From an uncultured Lachnospiraceae bacterium (GTDB lineage: Bacteria; Bacillota; Clostridia; Lachnospirales; Lachnospiraceae): a DNA stretch of 64,000 nt. Both the position numbers and the translations under genes were made by a program. The notes beneath the pieces are model-generated. The model did no database searches. It was not told where the DNA came from and saw only the letters and a list, made by a program, of their open reading frames with translations. The DNA lies in assembly GCA_910585215.1 (NCBI GenBank), contig CAJUDQ010000002.1, positions 1-64,000 of the forward strand. The letters are read 5' to 3'. Of this stretch, positions 1 to 8,213 are shown one piece after another. Position 1 is the first letter of the stretch, and the number at the start of each line of letters is the position of its first letter.

Positions 1-54
1 ACACTTCGGCAGGTAGCTAGAATCCCCTACCCTTTAGGCATGGGGAGTGTCAAT
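1..54 (+). mobile_element. Right end of an IS200/IS605-type element (partial)
   Basis: The window opens with an imperfect hairpin (CCCC at 24-27 against GGGG at 42-45, inner arms mismatched) followed by AGTGTCA. The same hairpin-plus-GTGTCA ending occurs after tnpB at 44274-44301. I infer the right terminus of a related insertion whose body lies left of the window; in this family the 3' part of the TnpB guide RNA is encoded here. The end lies a few bases from the aroK stop codon. Confidence 0.65.
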
Positions 55-58
55 GGTA

Positions 59-571
59 CTATCTCCATATAATTCCCATAGTTTCAGCAATAAATTCAAT
101 TGTTTCTTCCACAGACATCCCTGCTTCTTCCACAGTAATATCTGCATATTTTTCATAGTAAGGAGCTCTTTCATTATATAAATCAAGCAGTGTTTGCCCC
201 TCCTGCAAGACCACGCCACGGCTTTTTAAATTTCCAAGTCTGTGTTCCACTTCTGTATAAGGCAGCTTTAAATACACTACAGTACCGATTTCTTTAAAAT
301 GCATCATTGCTCTCTCGCCATAAATCACGCTTCCGCCCGGTGAAATAATTGATTTATGGCAGCATACGGAAGCGTTAATATCCTCTTCTAGCTTCTTAAA
401 TCCTTCAAGTCCTTTTTCTGAGATAATTTCATGAAGCAGTTTTCCTGTTTTTTCCTGTATTAAAATGTCTGTATCAATAAAATCATATCCCAAAAATTTT
501 GCAAGCACTACTCCGGCAGTACTTTTTCCAGATGCAGGCATACCGATTAAAATTATGTTATCCGTATTCAT
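59..571 (-). CDS. aroK: Shikimate kinase
   Basis: This 170-residue cytosolic kinase phosphorylates shikimate at the 3-hydroxyl using ATP, the fifth step of the chorismate pathway to aromatic amino acids. The P-loop GMPASGKST is at residues 10-18, and the DTD motif of the shikimate site follows at about 33-35 (FIDTDILIQ). SPGGSV matches the substrate-binding GG motif, and the lid region near ERAPYYEKYAD is present. Length is typical for a monofunctional AroK. It is divergent from prmA across about 210 bp, and its stop codon lies within a few bases of an IS200/IS605-type end, so anything once downstream has been displaced. A gluconate-kinase-like relative is the only realistic alternative. Confidence 0.93.
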   Translation of the reverse strand: MNTDNIILIGMPASGKSTAGVVLAKFLGYDFIDTDILIQEKTGKLLHEIISEKGLEGFKKLEEDINASVCCHKSIISPGGSVIYGERAMMHFKEIGTVVYLKLPYTEVEHRLGNLKSRGVVLQEGQTLLDLYNERAPYYEKYADITVEEAGMSVEETIEFIAETMGIIWR

Positions 572-666
572 TTTATCTTAAATATTCTTTTAGAATCCCT
601 TTCTTAAATTGTAAATCAGCCAAACTGCATTTTATCACAAAATCTGTAAATATTCAATAAAAGTCA

Positions 667-695
667 TTGAAAAAACTGCCTGATAAATGTATACT
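667..695 (+). promoter_or_regulatory. Sigma-A type promoter for prmA operon
   Basis: TTGAAA at 667-672 and TATACT at 690-695 are separated by 17 bp and lie about 90 bp upstream of prmA. This is a near-consensus vegetative promoter and would drive the prmA-rsmE-cysteine desulfurase-thiI run. Confidence 0.75.
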
Positions 696-785
696 ATATA
701 AGCTGTCAGTACAGACAATTTCACATTATAACAGTTAAAAAAATACAATCTACTTGCAGATATTAAAAATGGAGGAAAACATATA

Positions 786-1748
786 ATGAAATGGAACAAA
801 TTTACCGTAAAAACTACCACACAGGCAACCGATTTAATCAGCGGAGTATTGGTGGAAAATGGCATAGACGGGGTAGAGATTGAGGATAATATCCCTCTGT
901 CAGAAGAAGATAAGAAAAAAATGTTTATTGATTTTCTGCCGGAGCTTCCAGAAGATGAGGGAATTGCATATTTGAGCTTTTATATGGAAGAACTGAGTCA
1001 GGAAGAAGAACAGAAAAAAATATCAGATATCCTTGAGGGAATAGAAGAATTAAAAGATTTTGTAGATATCGGCGAGTGCAGCATTGTAAAAGGTGAAACA
1101 CAGGATACAGACTGGATAAATAACTGGAAACAATATTTTAAGTCGTTTGAAGTAGACAATATTGTTATTAAGCCTACATGGGAAGAAATGAAGCCGGAAT
1201 ATGAAGATAAAATGGTGATTCAGATAGACCCGGGGATTGCTTTTGGAACAGGTCTTCATGAAACTACTCAGCTTTGTATCCGACAGCTTCAAAAGCATAT
1301 AAAACCCCATACAAAAATACTAGATGTCGGCTGCGGAAGCGGGATTCTTTCTGTTATAGCTCTCAAGCTTGGTGCAGAGCAGGCCGTTGGGCTGGATGTG
1401 GATGAAAATGCCATAACCGCTGCCCGTGAAAACCTGGAAGTAAATCATATCCCGCAGGAGAAATTTCGAATTTTAACCGGCAATATTCTCGAGGATATTT
1501 CCATTTCAGAAGAGATAGGATATGAATGTTATGATATTATTGTAGCAAATATTCTTGCCGATGTACTGAAGCCCCTTACATCGATTATTCCAGACCACCT
1601 CAAAAAAGGCGGAATTTATATAACCTCCGGTATTATAGACAGCAAAGAGCAGGAAATGATAGAAGCGATTTCGGCACGGCCGGAACTAGAAATTATTGAA
1701 ATAACAAGAAAAAATGACTGGGTATCTATTACAGCAGTCGGAAAGTAG
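786..1748 (+). CDS. prmA: Ribosomal protein L11 methyltransferase
   Basis: PrmA uses S-adenosylmethionine to methylate ribosomal protein L11. The 320-residue product has an N-terminal substrate-recognition region and a class I methyltransferase fold. SAM motif I (LDVGCGSGILSV) is at about residues 179-190, and NILADVL is the family's post-motif signature. The start is preceded by GGAGG at 772-776. It opens a compact operon with rsmE 6 bp downstream, an order common in Firmicutes. Length is normal and no defect is seen. Confidence 0.95.
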   Translation: MKWNKFTVKTTTQATDLISGVLVENGIDGVEIEDNIPLSEEDKKKMFIDFLPELPEDEGIAYLSFYMEELSQEEEQKKISDILEGIEELKDFVDIGECSIVKGETQDTDWINNWKQYFKSFEVDNIVIKPTWEEMKPEYEDKMVIQIDPGIAFGTGLHETTQLCIRQLQKHIKPHTKILDVGCGSGILSVIALKLGAEQAVGLDVDENAITAARENLEVNHIPQEKFRILTGNILEDISISEEIGYECYDIIVANILADVLKPLTSIIPDHLKKGGIYITSGIIDSKEQEMIEAISARPELEIIEITRKNDWVSITAVGK

Positions 1749-1754
1749 GCAGAT

Positions 1755-2492
1755 ATGCATCACTTTTTTGTAAATCCTGAGGCGGTGACATCTCAGACAA
1801 TTACGATTACAGGACCAGATGTCAATCATATCAAAAATGTTCTGCGTATAAAGTCCGGTGAAGAGGTGCTGCTCAGTGATGGACAGGGACAGGACTTTTG
1901 CTGTGAGATAGAAAGCCTGACAGAACAGAAGGTTATTGCAAAAATAAAAGACAGAACTTTTGAGGGAACAGAGCTTTGCAGTAAATTTTATTTGTTTCAG
2001 GGTCTTCCAAAGTCGGATAAAATGGAGTTTATTATTCAGAAGGCAGTAGAGCTTGGAGTGACAGAGGTTATTCCTGTTTCCACCAGAAGAACTGTAGTAA
2101 AACTGGATGCAAAAAAGGAAGAAAAGAAGCTGGAAAGATGGCAGGCAATTTCAGAGAGTGCTGCAAAGCAGTCGAGACGGGGAATTATTCCGAAAATTAC
2201 CAGTGTAATGAATTTTTCAGAGGCTTTGAAATATGCTGCAACTCTTGATATAAATATAATTCCCTACGAAAATTTTAAGGATATGGCAGAGACAAAAAGA
2301 GTGTTAAACAAAATTGTTCCAAATATAAAGACAGGAATTTTTATTGGTCCTGAGGGCGGTTTTGAAGAGTCAGAAATAGAACTGGCCATACAGCAGGGAG
2401 TAAATCCGATATCCCTTGGCAGGCGGATTCTTCGTACGGAAACCGCGGGAATGGCAATTTTGTCTGTACTGATGTTTCAATTGGAAAAATAG
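1755..2492 (+). CDS. rsmE: 16S rRNA (uracil1498-N3)-methyltransferase
   Basis: RsmE methylates N3 of U1498 in 16S rRNA. The 245-residue protein has an N-terminal PUA-like part and a C-terminal SPOUT (knotted) methyltransferase domain. The conserved GPEGGF motif lies near residue 198, and the terminal RILRTETAGMAIL motif, which shapes the SAM site in the trefoil knot, is near 224-236. It starts 6 bp after prmA and is cotranscribed with it. Length and motifs are standard for the family. Confidence 0.95.
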   Translation: MHHFFVNPEAVTSQTITITGPDVNHIKNVLRIKSGEEVLLSDGQGQDFCCEIESLTEQKVIAKIKDRTFEGTELCSKFYLFQGLPKSDKMEFIIQKAVELGVTEVIPVSTRRTVVKLDAKKEEKKLERWQAISESAAKQSRRGIIPKITSVMNFSEALKYAATLDINIIPYENFKDMAETKRVLNKIVPNIKTGIFIGPEGGFEESEIELAIQQGVNPISLGRRILRTETAGMAILSVLMFQLEK

Positions 2493-2583
2493 GTGCAGTA
2501 AAAAATAAGGCAAATAGAACAATGGATGCAATAGAAAACAGATGAAACAGAGAATATTGCATCAATCAAAATGGAGACCAAAA

Positions 2584-3741
2584 ATGGAAATTTATTTAGA
2601 TAATTCTGCGACAACAATGGTATCACCAGAGGTTGCAGACATTGTGATAAAGGTTATGACAGAGGACTATGGAAATCCTTCTTCCATGCACAAAAAAGGA
2701 ATAGAAGCGGAACGATATATAAGAAATGCAAAGGAAATCATCGCAAAAATCTTGAAGGTAAAAGAAAAAGAGATTATTTTCACTTCAGGGGGGACAGAAT
2801 CCAACAATCTTGCACTGATTGGTATGGCAAATGCAAACAAAAGGGCAGGCAGACATATTATTACCAGCGGTATAGAACATCCATCGGTGCAGAATACTGT
2901 AAAATATCTAAAAGAGCAGGGATTTGAGGTGACATGGCTTCCAGTGGATGCAAAGGGGCATATTCAAACAGAAGCTTTAAGGAAAAGTCTGCGCACGGAT
3001 ACAATTCTTGTTTCCGTAATGTATGTAAATAATGAAATTGGTGCTTTGCAGCCGGTGGAAGAGCTTAGCAAAATAGTGAAAGCGTACAATTCAGATATTA
3101 TTTTCCATACAGATGCCGTACAGGCATTTGGAAAATATCGTATTTATCCAAAAAAACAGGGAATCGATGCGTTAAGCGTCAGTGGTCATAAGCTTCATGC
3201 TCCGAAGGGAATCGGGTTTCTGTATGTATCTGAAAAGATAAAAATCAAGCCTGTTATTTTTGGCGGAGGTCAGCAAAAGAATATGCGCTCAGGTACAGAT
3301 AATGTTTCGGGAATTGCAGGAATCGGTGAAGCTGTAAGACAGGCATATGAAAACTTTGACGAAAAAACTGAGAATATGTACAGGCTTAAGGATTATTTTA
3401 TTGACAGGCTTTCAGAACTGGAAGCAGTAAAAATCAACAGTCAAAAGGGAGACGAGAGTGCTCCACATATTATTAATGCAAGTTTTTGCGGCGTCAGAAG
3501 TGAGGTAATGCTTCATGCACTGGAGGATAAGAATATCTATGTATCAGCAGGTTCCGCATGTTCATCAAATCATCCGCATATCAGCGAGACTCTTTCAGGA
3601 ATAGGGCTTTCTTCGGAGGAGATTGATTCTGCTCTCAGATTCAGTTTGTCTGAGTATACCTCAAGACAGGAGCTGGATACTTCCATAGACTGTATAAAAG
3701 AACTGTTGCCTGTATTAAGAAAATTTACAAAGAAAAAATAG
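2584..3741 (+). CDS. Cysteine desulfurase (NifS/IscS family)
   Basis: This PLP enzyme takes sulfur from cysteine as a protein persulfide. From the start MEIYLDNSAT it is 385 residues. The PLP lysine is K203 in SGHKLHAPKG, and the catalytic cysteine C326 sits in SAGSACSSNHPH. An upstream in-frame ATG at 2542 would add 14 residues, but the family N-terminus begins at YLDNSATT, so 2584 is preferred. thiI follows 28 bp downstream. In Bacillus the equivalent pair (NifZ-ThiI) supplies sulfur for 4-thiouridine in tRNA, and I infer the same dedicated role here rather than general Fe-S assembly. Confidence 0.92.
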   Translation: MEIYLDNSATTMVSPEVADIVIKVMTEDYGNPSSMHKKGIEAERYIRNAKEIIAKILKVKEKEIIFTSGGTESNNLALIGMANANKRAGRHIITSGIEHPSVQNTVKYLKEQGFEVTWLPVDAKGHIQTEALRKSLRTDTILVSVMYVNNEIGALQPVEELSKIVKAYNSDIIFHTDAVQAFGKYRIYPKKQGIDALSVSGHKLHAPKGIGFLYVSEKIKIKPVIFGGGQQKNMRSGTDNVSGIAGIGEAVRQAYENFDEKTENMYRLKDYFIDRLSELEAVKINSQKGDESAPHIINASFCGVRSEVMLHALEDKNIYVSAGSACSSNHPHISETLSGIGLSSEEIDSALRFSLSEYTSRQELDTSIDCIKELLPVLRKFTKKK

Positions 3742-3769
3742 TCTGAAACATGACAGAAAGGAACTTTCT

Positions 3770-4957
3770 ATGAAATTCAAGTCATTTTTAATAAAATATG
3801 CGGAAATCGGCGTAAAAGGAAAAAACCGGTTTTTGTTTGAGGATGCTTTGGTCAGACAGATTCATCTTTCATTAAAGCCCTTAAATAGCACCTGTCATGT
3901 ATATAAAGAGGTGGGGCGTATTTATGTGGATATATGCGATTATGACTATGAAGAAGTGATAGAAGCATTGCAGCATGTATTTGGAATTGTTGGGATTTGT
4001 CCAGTGGTTCAGATAGAGGATAATGGTTTTGAAGATTTAAAGCAAACAATTGTCAAATATATGGATGAAATGTATAAAGAGAAAAAGATTACCTTTAAAG
4101 TCAATGCAAGACGGGCCAGAAAAAATTATCCGTTAAAATCAATGGAAATAAACGCAGCAATTGGAGAAGCATTGTTGAAAGCATTTCCTGAAATCAGGGT
4201 AGATGTCCATAATCCACAGGTGATGTTAAATATTGAAATCAGAAAACGGATAAATATTTATTCTGAGACAATTCCGGGGCCGGGAGGGATGCCGGTAGGT
4301 ACAGCCGGCAAGGGAATGCTTTTATTATCCGGCGGAATCGACAGTCCGGTGGCAGGATATATGATGGCAAAAAGAGGAGTAAATCTGGAAGCTGTTTATT
4401 TTCATACCCCGCCATATACCTCTGACAGAGCAAAACAGAAGGTAATGGATTTGGCAAAAAAGGTAGCTGCCTATTCAGGGCCGATAAAGCTGAATATTGT
4501 CAATTTTACAGATATACAGATGTATATTTATGAACAGTGTCCGCATGAAGAACTTACGATTATTATGAAGAGATATTTTTATAAAATTGCGGAACGGCTT
4601 GCCGAAGCACATGGATGTCTGGCGTTAATTACAGGAGAAAGTGTTGGACAGGTATCGAGTCAGACTATGCAGTCGCTTGGCGTGATTAATTCCGTCTGTG
4701 AGAAGCTTCCGGTATTTCGCCCGTTAATTGCTTTTGATAAACAGGATATTGTAGATATTTCAGAAAAAATCGACACCTATGAGATATCCATAGAGCCGTA
4801 TGAGGATTGCTGTACAACGTTTGTTGCCGACCATCCTGTCACAAAGCCAAATCTGAAAATCATAAAAAAATCTGAGACAAGACTTCAGGAAAAAATAGAT
4901 GAACTGGTGGAAACTGCTTTGCAGAACGTGGAAGAAGTTATTATCACCAGTGAATAA
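3770..4957 (+). CDS. thiI: tRNA 4-thiouridine synthetase ThiI
   Basis: ThiI adenylates uridine 8 of tRNA and receives sulfur to give 4-thiouridine; in some bacteria it also serves thiazole synthesis. The 395-residue protein has a ferredoxin-like/THUMP region (about 60-165) and a PP-loop ATPase domain with LLLSGGIDSPVAGYM at 184-198. There is no C-terminal rhodanese domain, which is usual for Firmicutes, where a partner desulfurase gives sulfur directly. The desulfurase gene immediately upstream fits that. An AAAGGA ribosome site precedes the start. Confidence 0.95.
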   Translation: MKFKSFLIKYAEIGVKGKNRFLFEDALVRQIHLSLKPLNSTCHVYKEVGRIYVDICDYDYEEVIEALQHVFGIVGICPVVQIEDNGFEDLKQTIVKYMDEMYKEKKITFKVNARRARKNYPLKSMEINAAIGEALLKAFPEIRVDVHNPQVMLNIEIRKRINIYSETIPGPGGMPVGTAGKGMLLLSGGIDSPVAGYMMAKRGVNLEAVYFHTPPYTSDRAKQKVMDLAKKVAAYSGPIKLNIVNFTDIQMYIYEQCPHEELTIIMKRYFYKIAERLAEAHGCLALITGESVGQVSSQTMQSLGVINSVCEKLPVFRPLIAFDKQDIVDISEKIDTYEISIEPYEDCCTTFVADHPVTKPNLKIIKKSETRLQEKIDELVETALQNVEEVIITSE

Positions 4958-5026
4958 AATAATAATTATCGGGTATAATTTAAGCAATCAGCCAAGTGGA
5001 GTAATCTTCTGTAAAGTAAAAATAAA

Positions 5027-5127
5027 ATGAGACTGCCGTATTCAGAACCGGATAATTAAAATAGAGCAATCTTGATATCAAAATTTGCTATATTTTATAA
5101 ATCTGTTCTTTTATACGGCAATCTCAT
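5027..5127. repeat. Long imperfect hairpin between convergent genes
   Basis: Arms at 5027-5040 and 5114-5127 (ATGAGACTGCCGTA against TACGGCAATCTCAT) pair with one mismatch, and pairing continues inward (AGAAC with GTTCT). The whole fold is about 100 nt. It lies between thiI and the convergent HPr-like gene. It may be a bidirectional terminator or a small palindromic repeat element. Between it and the HPr-like gene are two direct near-copies of a TATCGCTGGT motif of unknown meaning. Confidence 0.5.
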
Positions 5128-5201
5128 ATGTGAAACCTTATAATCGCTGGTTTTTTCTAAAATGGATTTGTCAGGTTTCACAGATATCGCTGGTATGAAA
5201 C

Positions 5202-5435
5202 CTAAACCAGATATGGTTTTAAGATTTCCAGAATATCATCAATACCAGATTCATCAGCATGAATGCATAAGTCAATCGGCTTGGATAAATCCAAGCTGAA
5301 AATCCCCATAATAGACTTTGCATCGATTACATATCTGCCGGATACCAAATCAAAATCTGTATCAAATTTTGTAATCTCGTTTACAAATGCCTTAACCTTG
5401 TCGATGGAATTTAAGCAGATCTGAACTGTCTTCAT
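5202..5435 (-). CDS. HPr-family protein lacking the catalytic histidine
   Basis: This 77-residue protein has the HPr/Crh fold signature DAKSIMGIFSLDL, where the serine corresponds to the HPr-kinase site Ser46. The N-terminal region where HPr carries the PEP-phosphorylated His15 (GIHARPA type) instead reads LNSIDKVKAF, with no histidine. It therefore cannot pass phosphate in the PTS as HPr does. By analogy with Crh it could be a regulatory partner for catabolite control if the serine is phosphorylated. It has a GAGGAGG ribosome site and stands alone, divergent from mtaB. Confidence 0.82.
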   Translation of the reverse strand: MKTVQICLNSIDKVKAFVNEITKFDTDFDLVSGRYVIDAKSIMGIFSLDLSKPIDLCIHADESGIDDILEILKPYLV

Positions 5436-5582
5436 AATAAAACCTCCTCGAAAAAATTATAGTTGAATATTTATTATTATGAGGCAAACTTTTGGAAAAG
5501 ACCTCATTTGTATATATACTACCTTTAAAATGATGAAAAGTCAATGCAAAATTATAAAAAAAACGAATTGGAGAATAGAAAA

Positions 5583-7028
5583 ATGAACGAAAGGGAACGT
5601 CGATATATAAGTGAAAAAACAGGCAAAGATATCAGTGAAAAGGCAGACCACAGGACAAACAGAAAGATGAGAGTGGCATTTCATACATTGGGATGTAAGG
5701 TAAATGCTTATGAAACAGAAGCCATGCGGCAGGAGCTTGTAAAAGAAGGATTTGATATTATGGAATTTATCCCAGGGGCCGATATATATATTATTAATAC
5801 CTGTACTGTCACAAATATTGCAGACCGAAAGTCAAGGCAGATGCTTCACAGAGCGAAGAAACTGAATCCGAATGCTCTGGTGATAGCAGCGGGCTGTTAT
5901 GTACAAACCAGGGAGACAGAGCTGTTACAGGATACATGTGTGGATATTGTGATTGGAACGAACAGAAAAAGTGAGATTTGTGACATTATCAAGGAGTATT
6001 TGAAAGAAAACAGTTCAAAAGGGATACCATCAGATATCCGGTCTGAAATATTGTCAACAGGAAAGAAAAGTTATCTTACAGATGTATTGCATTTCTGTGA
6101 GTACGATAATATGCAGATAAGTGCAGATGCAGAGCATACAAGGGCATTTGTCAAAATTCAGGATGGGTGTAATCAGTTTTGCAGCTATTGTATTATTCCT
6201 TATGCAAGAGGCAGAATCCGAAGTCGGGAGCTTGCCGATATCAGGGAGGAGGCAGAAAAGCTTGCAAAGAATGGTTATCAGGAGCTGGTATTAACCGGAA
6301 TACACTTAAGCTCTTATGGACAGGATAAGGAGAATCTTACACTTTTAGACGCCATAAATACGGTATCTCAGATAGAGAAAATTCAAAGGGTCAGACTTGG
6401 TTCTATTGAACAGGGAATTATCAGTGAAACATTTGTCAGAGCGCTTGCAGAAAACAAAAAGTTTTGTCCACATTTTCACCTTTCACTGCAAAGTGGCAGT
6501 AAAGAAGTTCTCAAAAGAATGAACCGTCATTATACGCCAGAAGAATATCTGGAAAAGTGTTCTCTGATAAGAAGCTTTTTTGACAGACCAGCGCTGACAA
6601 CAGATGTGATAACGGGATTTCCGGGTGAGACGGAGAAAGAATTTCTGGAAACAGAGGAGTTTTTAAAGAAAGCGGCATTTTCACAAATGCATATCTTTAA
6701 ATATTCCATGCGTCAGGGTACAGTGGCAGCAAAGATGGAAAATCAGATTTCGGATGCTGTAAAGGCAGAGAGAAGCAGCAGGCTGATAAATTTAAATGAA
6801 AAACTGGAACAGCAATACAGAGAGCAGTTTCTGGGAACTGTTGGAAAGATATTAATCGAGGAGGAAACAGTGATTGAAGGGATACGCTGTTTTACAGGTT
6901 ATACCAGCGAATATGTGAGAGCTGCCGTAGTATCGGATAGCAATCTGGTCAACAAAATGGCAGAGGTCAATTTCAAAAAATTACTAAATGCGGAAATATT
7001 ACTTGCGGAATTGGTAAAAATATATTAA
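5583..7028 (+). CDS. mtaB: tRNA t6A37 methylthiotransferase MtaB
   Basis: MtaB is a radical-SAM enzyme that adds a methylthio group to t6A37 of tRNA. Domains in order are the UPF0004 domain (FHTLGCKVNAYET near its start, with conserved cysteines in NTCTVTN and AAGCYVQ), the radical-SAM core with CNQFCSYC, and a C-terminal TRAM-like segment. The first family residues are MRVAFHTLGC at 5667. A start at 5583 has GGAG upstream and adds a charged 28-residue extension; 5544 has no ribosome site. I chose 5583, but 5667 is possible. It heads the run toward ireB-ruvX. Confidence 0.88.
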   Translation: MNERERRYISEKTGKDISEKADHRTNRKMRVAFHTLGCKVNAYETEAMRQELVKEGFDIMEFIPGADIYIINTCTVTNIADRKSRQMLHRAKKLNPNALVIAAGCYVQTRETELLQDTCVDIVIGTNRKSEICDIIKEYLKENSSKGIPSDIRSEILSTGKKSYLTDVLHFCEYDNMQISADAEHTRAFVKIQDGCNQFCSYCIIPYARGRIRSRELADIREEAEKLAKNGYQELVLTGIHLSSYGQDKENLTLLDAINTVSQIEKIQRVRLGSIEQGIISETFVRALAENKKFCPHFHLSLQSGSKEVLKRMNRHYTPEEYLEKCSLIRSFFDRPALTTDVITGFPGETEKEFLETEEFLKKAAFSQMHIFKYSMRQGTVAAKMENQISDAVKAERSSRLINLNEKLEQQYREQFLGTVGKILIEEETVIEGIRCFTGYTSEYVRAAVVSDSNLVNKMAEVNFKKLLNAEILLAELVKIY

Positions 7029-7185
7029 AATAAACAAAAGTGTGTGCGTGGTAAAGCATATTTAGCAGGCAACCGGCATTTTTGCGGATTGCAAATATTT
7101 CGAATGAGGTGTATCAAAGCTGCTGTAAATATATCGTGTGGCAGGCGCTTTGTTCTAATATAAAAAGAGAGGTAGATATACGAAG

Positions 7186-7449
7186 ATGGATAGTAAAATG
7201 AGCAGTACACAGTATTTCAAGACAGTACCTGAGACAAAGGTTGAAGTTGGACAGGTTATGAAAGAGGTTTATAAGGCGCTTTCAGAAAAGGGATATAATC
7301 CTGTAAATCAGATTGTAGGATATATTATGTCAGGAGACCCGACCTATATTACAAGCTATAAAAATGCAAGAAGCCTTATTATGAAAGTTGAGAGAGATGA
7401 ACTGATAGAAGAAGCCCTTACTTATTATATCAATAACAGGCTGCGCTAA
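7186..7449 (+). CDS. ireB: IreB family regulatory phosphoprotein (UPF0297)
   Basis: This 87-residue cytosolic protein matches the IreB/UPF0297 family along its length, including NQIVGYIMSGDPTYITS followed by NARSLI. In Enterococcus IreB is a substrate of the PASTA kinase IreK and tunes intrinsic cephalosporin resistance; that role is inferred here, and no kinase is in the window. GAGAGG upstream of the start serves as the ribosome site. ruvX follows 21 bp downstream and DUF1292 after that, the standard Firmicutes order. Confidence 0.92.
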   Translation: MDSKMSSTQYFKTVPETKVEVGQVMKEVYKALSEKGYNPVNQIVGYIMSGDPTYITSYKNARSLIMKVERDELIEEALTYYINNRLR

Positions 7450-7470
7450 TGAGAAAACAGGAGACAGAAT

Positions 7471-7920
7471 ATGAGAATAATGGGGCTTGATTATGGTTCG
7501 AAGACTGTCGGAGTGGCAGTTTCCGACGAACTTTTGATGATTGCGCAGGGAGTGGAAATCGTGCGCCGTGATTCGGAAAAAAAGATACGCAAAACGTTGA
7601 TACGTATTGATGAATTAATTGCTGAATATGATGTGGGAAAAATTGTTCTTGGTTTCCCGAAAAACATGAATAACACTTTAGGCGACAGAGCGGAAAAGTC
7701 GCTGGAATTTAAAACAACTCTGGAGAGACGTACAGGACTTGAGGTAATTATGTGGGATGAGAGACTTTCGACAGTCAGCGCACATAAAACCATGACAGAG
7801 GCCGGTGTACGTCTCGAAGAGAGAGGGAATTATGTGGACAGTATTGCCGCTGCAATTATTCTTCAGGGGTACTTGGATTTTGCTGCAAATTGTTCAAAGG
7901 GGCAATTGGCCGAAAATTAG
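7471..7920 (+). CDS. ruvX: Holliday junction resolvase-like RuvX/YqgF
   Basis: This 149-residue RNase H-fold protein begins with GLDYGSKTVGVAVSD, which carries the first catalytic aspartate. GFPKNMNNTLGDRA and WDERLSTVSA match the other conserved YqgF blocks. The family has been linked to pre-16S rRNA processing and to Holliday-junction resolution; which applies here is not decided by sequence. It has an AGGAGA ribosome site and normal length. Confidence 0.93.
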   Translation: MRIMGLDYGSKTVGVAVSDELLMIAQGVEIVRRDSEKKIRKTLIRIDELIAEYDVGKIVLGFPKNMNNTLGDRAEKSLEFKTTLERRTGLEVIMWDERLSTVSAHKTMTEAGVRLEERGNYVDSIAAAIILQGYLDFAANCSKGQLAEN

Positions 7921-7938
7921 GAAAGAGATGAGGAAAAT

Positions 7939-8196
7939 ATGTTTGGAAAGATTAAATTTGTAGATGAAGAAGGAACAGAGCTGGAATTTTCGGTAATTGA
8001 GCAGACGAGAGTAAATAATATCAATTATCTTCTTGTGACGGATTCAGGAGAAGAAGAGGAAGAAATAGAGGCTTTTATTGTAAAAGATTTATCAGCCGAA
8101 GAGGATAAAGAGGCGTTGTATGAGATTGTGGAGGATGAAAACGAATTTGAAGGAGTGGCGAAGATTTTCGATGAACTTGTTGGGGATTTAGACTAA
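7939..8196 (+). CDS. DUF1292 family protein
   Basis: This 85-residue acidic protein fits the DUF1292 family: it starts at the KFVDEEGTELEFSVIEQ region, continues with INYLLVTD and ends in a glutamate/aspartate-rich tail. No catalytic residues are known. Its constant position between ruvX and rnj in Firmicutes suggests a link to RNA or cell-envelope regulation, but the function is unknown. GATGAGGA precedes the start. Confidence 0.88.
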   Translation: MFGKIKFVDEEGTELEFSVIEQTRVNNINYLLVTDSGEEEEEIEAFIVKDLSAEEDKEALYEIVEDENEFEGVAKIFDELVGDLD

Positions 8197-8213
8197 AATT
8201 AGGAGGTAAGAAC

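Noticed and set aside
5544..5666. Separate small gene or programmed frameshift upstream of mtaB
   Set aside because: The sequence is in frame with mtaB and is most simply an N-terminal extension or an untranslated leader.
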